From NCBI GenBank assembly GCA_964016885.1, contig OZ024744.1:22986798-23050797 (forward strand): a stretch of DNA of 64,000 bases, given 5' to 3'. Positions 63,270 through 64,000 of the stretch are shown here, in pieces (position 1 is the first letter of the stretch; the number at the start of each line of letters is the position of its first letter). This DNA comes from Eledone cirrhosa. Taxonomy: Eukaryota > Mollusca > Cephalopoda > Octopoda > Eledonidae. The notes beneath the pieces are model-generated. The model did no database searches. It saw only the letters and a list, made by a program, of their open reading frames with translations, and had not been told where the DNA came from. Made by a program: the position numbers and the translations under genes.

Positions 63270-64000
63270 GAGTGTTATCTTAAGATTCATCTGTTGTTAA
63301 AACGAATCAGTTCTGAAGAATCAACTGTTGTTAAAACGAGTTTTATTTGAAGATTCAACTGTTGTTAAAACGAGTCAGTGCTTTAGGTTGAACTGTTGAT
63401 AAAACGAGTCAGTTCATAAGATTCAACTGTTGTTAAAACGAGTTTTATCTTAAGATTCAGATGTTGTTAAAACGAGTCAGTTCTTAAGATTCAACTGTTG
63501 TTAAAACGAATTTTATCTTAAGATTCAACTGTTGTTAAAACGAGTTTTATCTTAAGATTCAGCTATTGTTAAAACGAATCAGTTCTTAAGATTCAACTGT
63601 TGTTAAAACGAGTTTTATTTGAAGATTCAACTGTTGTTAAGACGAGTCAGTTCTTAAGGTTGAACTCTTGATAAAACGAGTTAGTTCTTAAGATTCAACT
63701 GTTGTAAAACGAGTTTTATCTTAAGATTCAGCTGTTGTTAAAACGAGTCAGTTCTTAAGATTCAACTGTTATTAAAACGAGTTTTATCTTAAGATTCAAC
63801 TGTTGTTAAAACGAATCAGTTCTTAAGATTCAACTGTTGTTAAAATGAGTCAGTTCTTAAGATTCAACTGTTGTAAAAACTAGTTTCATCTTAAGATTCA
63901 ACTGTTGTTAAAATGAGTCAGCTCTTAAGATTCAACTGTTGTTAAAACGAGTTTTATCTTAAGATTCAACTGTTGTTAAAACGAGTCAGTTCTTAAGATT
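63270..64000 (+). repeat. HOR block 26 (partial, runs off the window)
   Basis: The block starts with the CGAATCAG anchor sub-type and follows block 22 monomer by monomer at an offset of 6486 bp, including GTGCTTTAGG, CAGCTATTG, GAGTTAGTTC, TGTTATTAAAAC and AAACTAGTTT (63877). CAGTTCATAAG near 63409 is a private change. It is cut by the window end, so the array continues to the right. Confidence 0.85.

Larger units (their letters stand above)
1..64000 (+). repeat. Satellite DNA array, 34-bp monomer, fills the whole window
   Basis: Every part of the window is a tandem copy of one 34-bp unit whose constant half reads ATTCAACTGTTGTTAAAACG, followed by a 14-bp tail. All copies point the same way; I saw no inversion, no unique spacer and no inserted element. 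About 1,880 copies fit. GC is about 32% for tail-A monomers and 26% for tail-B monomers. Neither array edge is inside the window. Coding is excluded on both strands: the monomer has TAA twice on the plus strand and TAA/TGA several times on the minus strand, and because 34 leaves remainder 1 on division by 3, each stop visits every frame within about three monomers. A role in centromere, pericentromere, subtelomere or other heterochromatin is possible, but nothing in the sequence decides between them. I do not recognise the family. Confidence 0.98.
51046..64000 (+). repeat. Superunit pair: 5738-bp and 6486-bp repeats ending in the 2173 module
   Basis: Anchors of the CGAATCAG sub-type fall at 51046, 56784 and 63270. 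Each of the last two is preceded by a complete 2173-bp module, and so is 51046. AAAACTCGTTTT near 50977, 56715 and 63201 and GTGCTTTAGG near 51154, 56892 and 63378 repeat with the same 5738 and 6486 spacings. The two superunits share their ends but differ in the number of 1.6-kb modules in the middle. Confidence 0.84.

Noticed and set aside
1..64000. CRISPR array (short repeats at regular 34-bp spacing)
   Set aside because: There are no unique spacers. The whole 34-bp unit repeats, including the part that would be the spacer, and there are no cas-like genes.
1..64000. Protein-coding minisatellite or repeat protein
   Set aside because: The 34-bp period shifts frame each monomer, and stops in every frame on both strands recur within about 100 bp. 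No open frame of useful length is possible.
1..64000. Human-type alpha or beta satellite (171 bp, or 68 bp)
   Set aside because: The A/B dimer is 68 bp and five monomers make 170 bp, but the sequence does not resemble either family. I saw no CENP-B box: its TTCG core does not occur in the monomer.
1..64000. Telomere repeat or plasmid iteron array
   Set aside because: The unit is not a G-rich telomere motif, and 64 kb is far larger than any replication-origin iteron cluster. No replication gene is present.

Overview
The window is one uninterrupted satellite DNA array. From base 1 to base 64000 I see only tandem copies of a 34-bp AT-rich monomer (about 26-32% GC), roughly 1,880 copies, all in the same orientation. 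I find no protein gene, RNA gene, transposon, CRISPR array or unique-sequence island, and both ends lie inside the array. Its scale, the absence of interruptions and the nested higher-order structure point to a eukaryotic chromosome (centromeric, pericentromeric, subtelomeric or other heterochromatin). I do not recognise the satellite family and cannot name the organism. The apparent C-to-T changes at the single CpG of the monomer would fit a genome that methylates CpG.

Monomer level. The constant half reads ATTCAACTGTTGTTAAAACG. The second half has two main forms, tail A (AGTCAGTTCTTAAG) and tail B (AGTTTTATCTTAAG), which tend to alternate and give a loose 68-bp dimer. Recurrent variants include a D monomer (starts GTTGAACTGTTGATAAAAC), W tails (TTTTATTTGAAG and TTTTATTTGAGG), a CAGCTG form, an ACGAAT form, an AATGAGTCA form and three kinds of 33-bp monomer.

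Higher-order level. A rare monomer pair (GAGTGTTATC, then CATCTG) occurs 26 times and serves here as an anchor. Anchor spacings run from 713 to 4005 bp, and each is a multiple of 34 minus 1 to 7. In the two blocks I tallied, the deficit equals the number of 33-bp monomers. The blocks share ordered strings of variant monomers, so they are copies of a long, repeatedly rearranged higher-order repeat (HOR).

Regional layout. (1) 1 to ~11.2 kb: HOR spacings 2682, 3090 and 3328 bp with the private marker TTACAACGAG, ending in an unusually diverged block at 9.1-10.9 kb. (2) ~11.2-25.7 kb: 3.2-3.9 kb HORs grouped into two-HOR superunits. (3) ~26.1-31.9 kb: a near-identical 2919-bp tandem duplication. 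(4) ~32-46.5 kb: superunits of about 5.84-5.98 kb, with local 713-bp and 1289-bp duplications. (5) ~46.5-64 kb: modules of 1664 and 2173 bp, combined into superunits of 5738 and 6486 bp. Several variants are confined to particular regions, so the right half carries variants not seen in the left. In-register losses of exactly 5 and exactly 21 monomers can be read directly. The pattern fits repeated unequal exchange within the array.

Small-scale structure. B monomers carry a 14-bp dyad, TAAAACGAGTTTTA, centred next to the CpG. The tail-A CpG-to-TpG variant creates TGAGTCA (an AP-1/GCN4 core), and nearly every monomer has an E-box/Myb-like CAACTG or CAGCTG. Whether any protein binds these is unknown.
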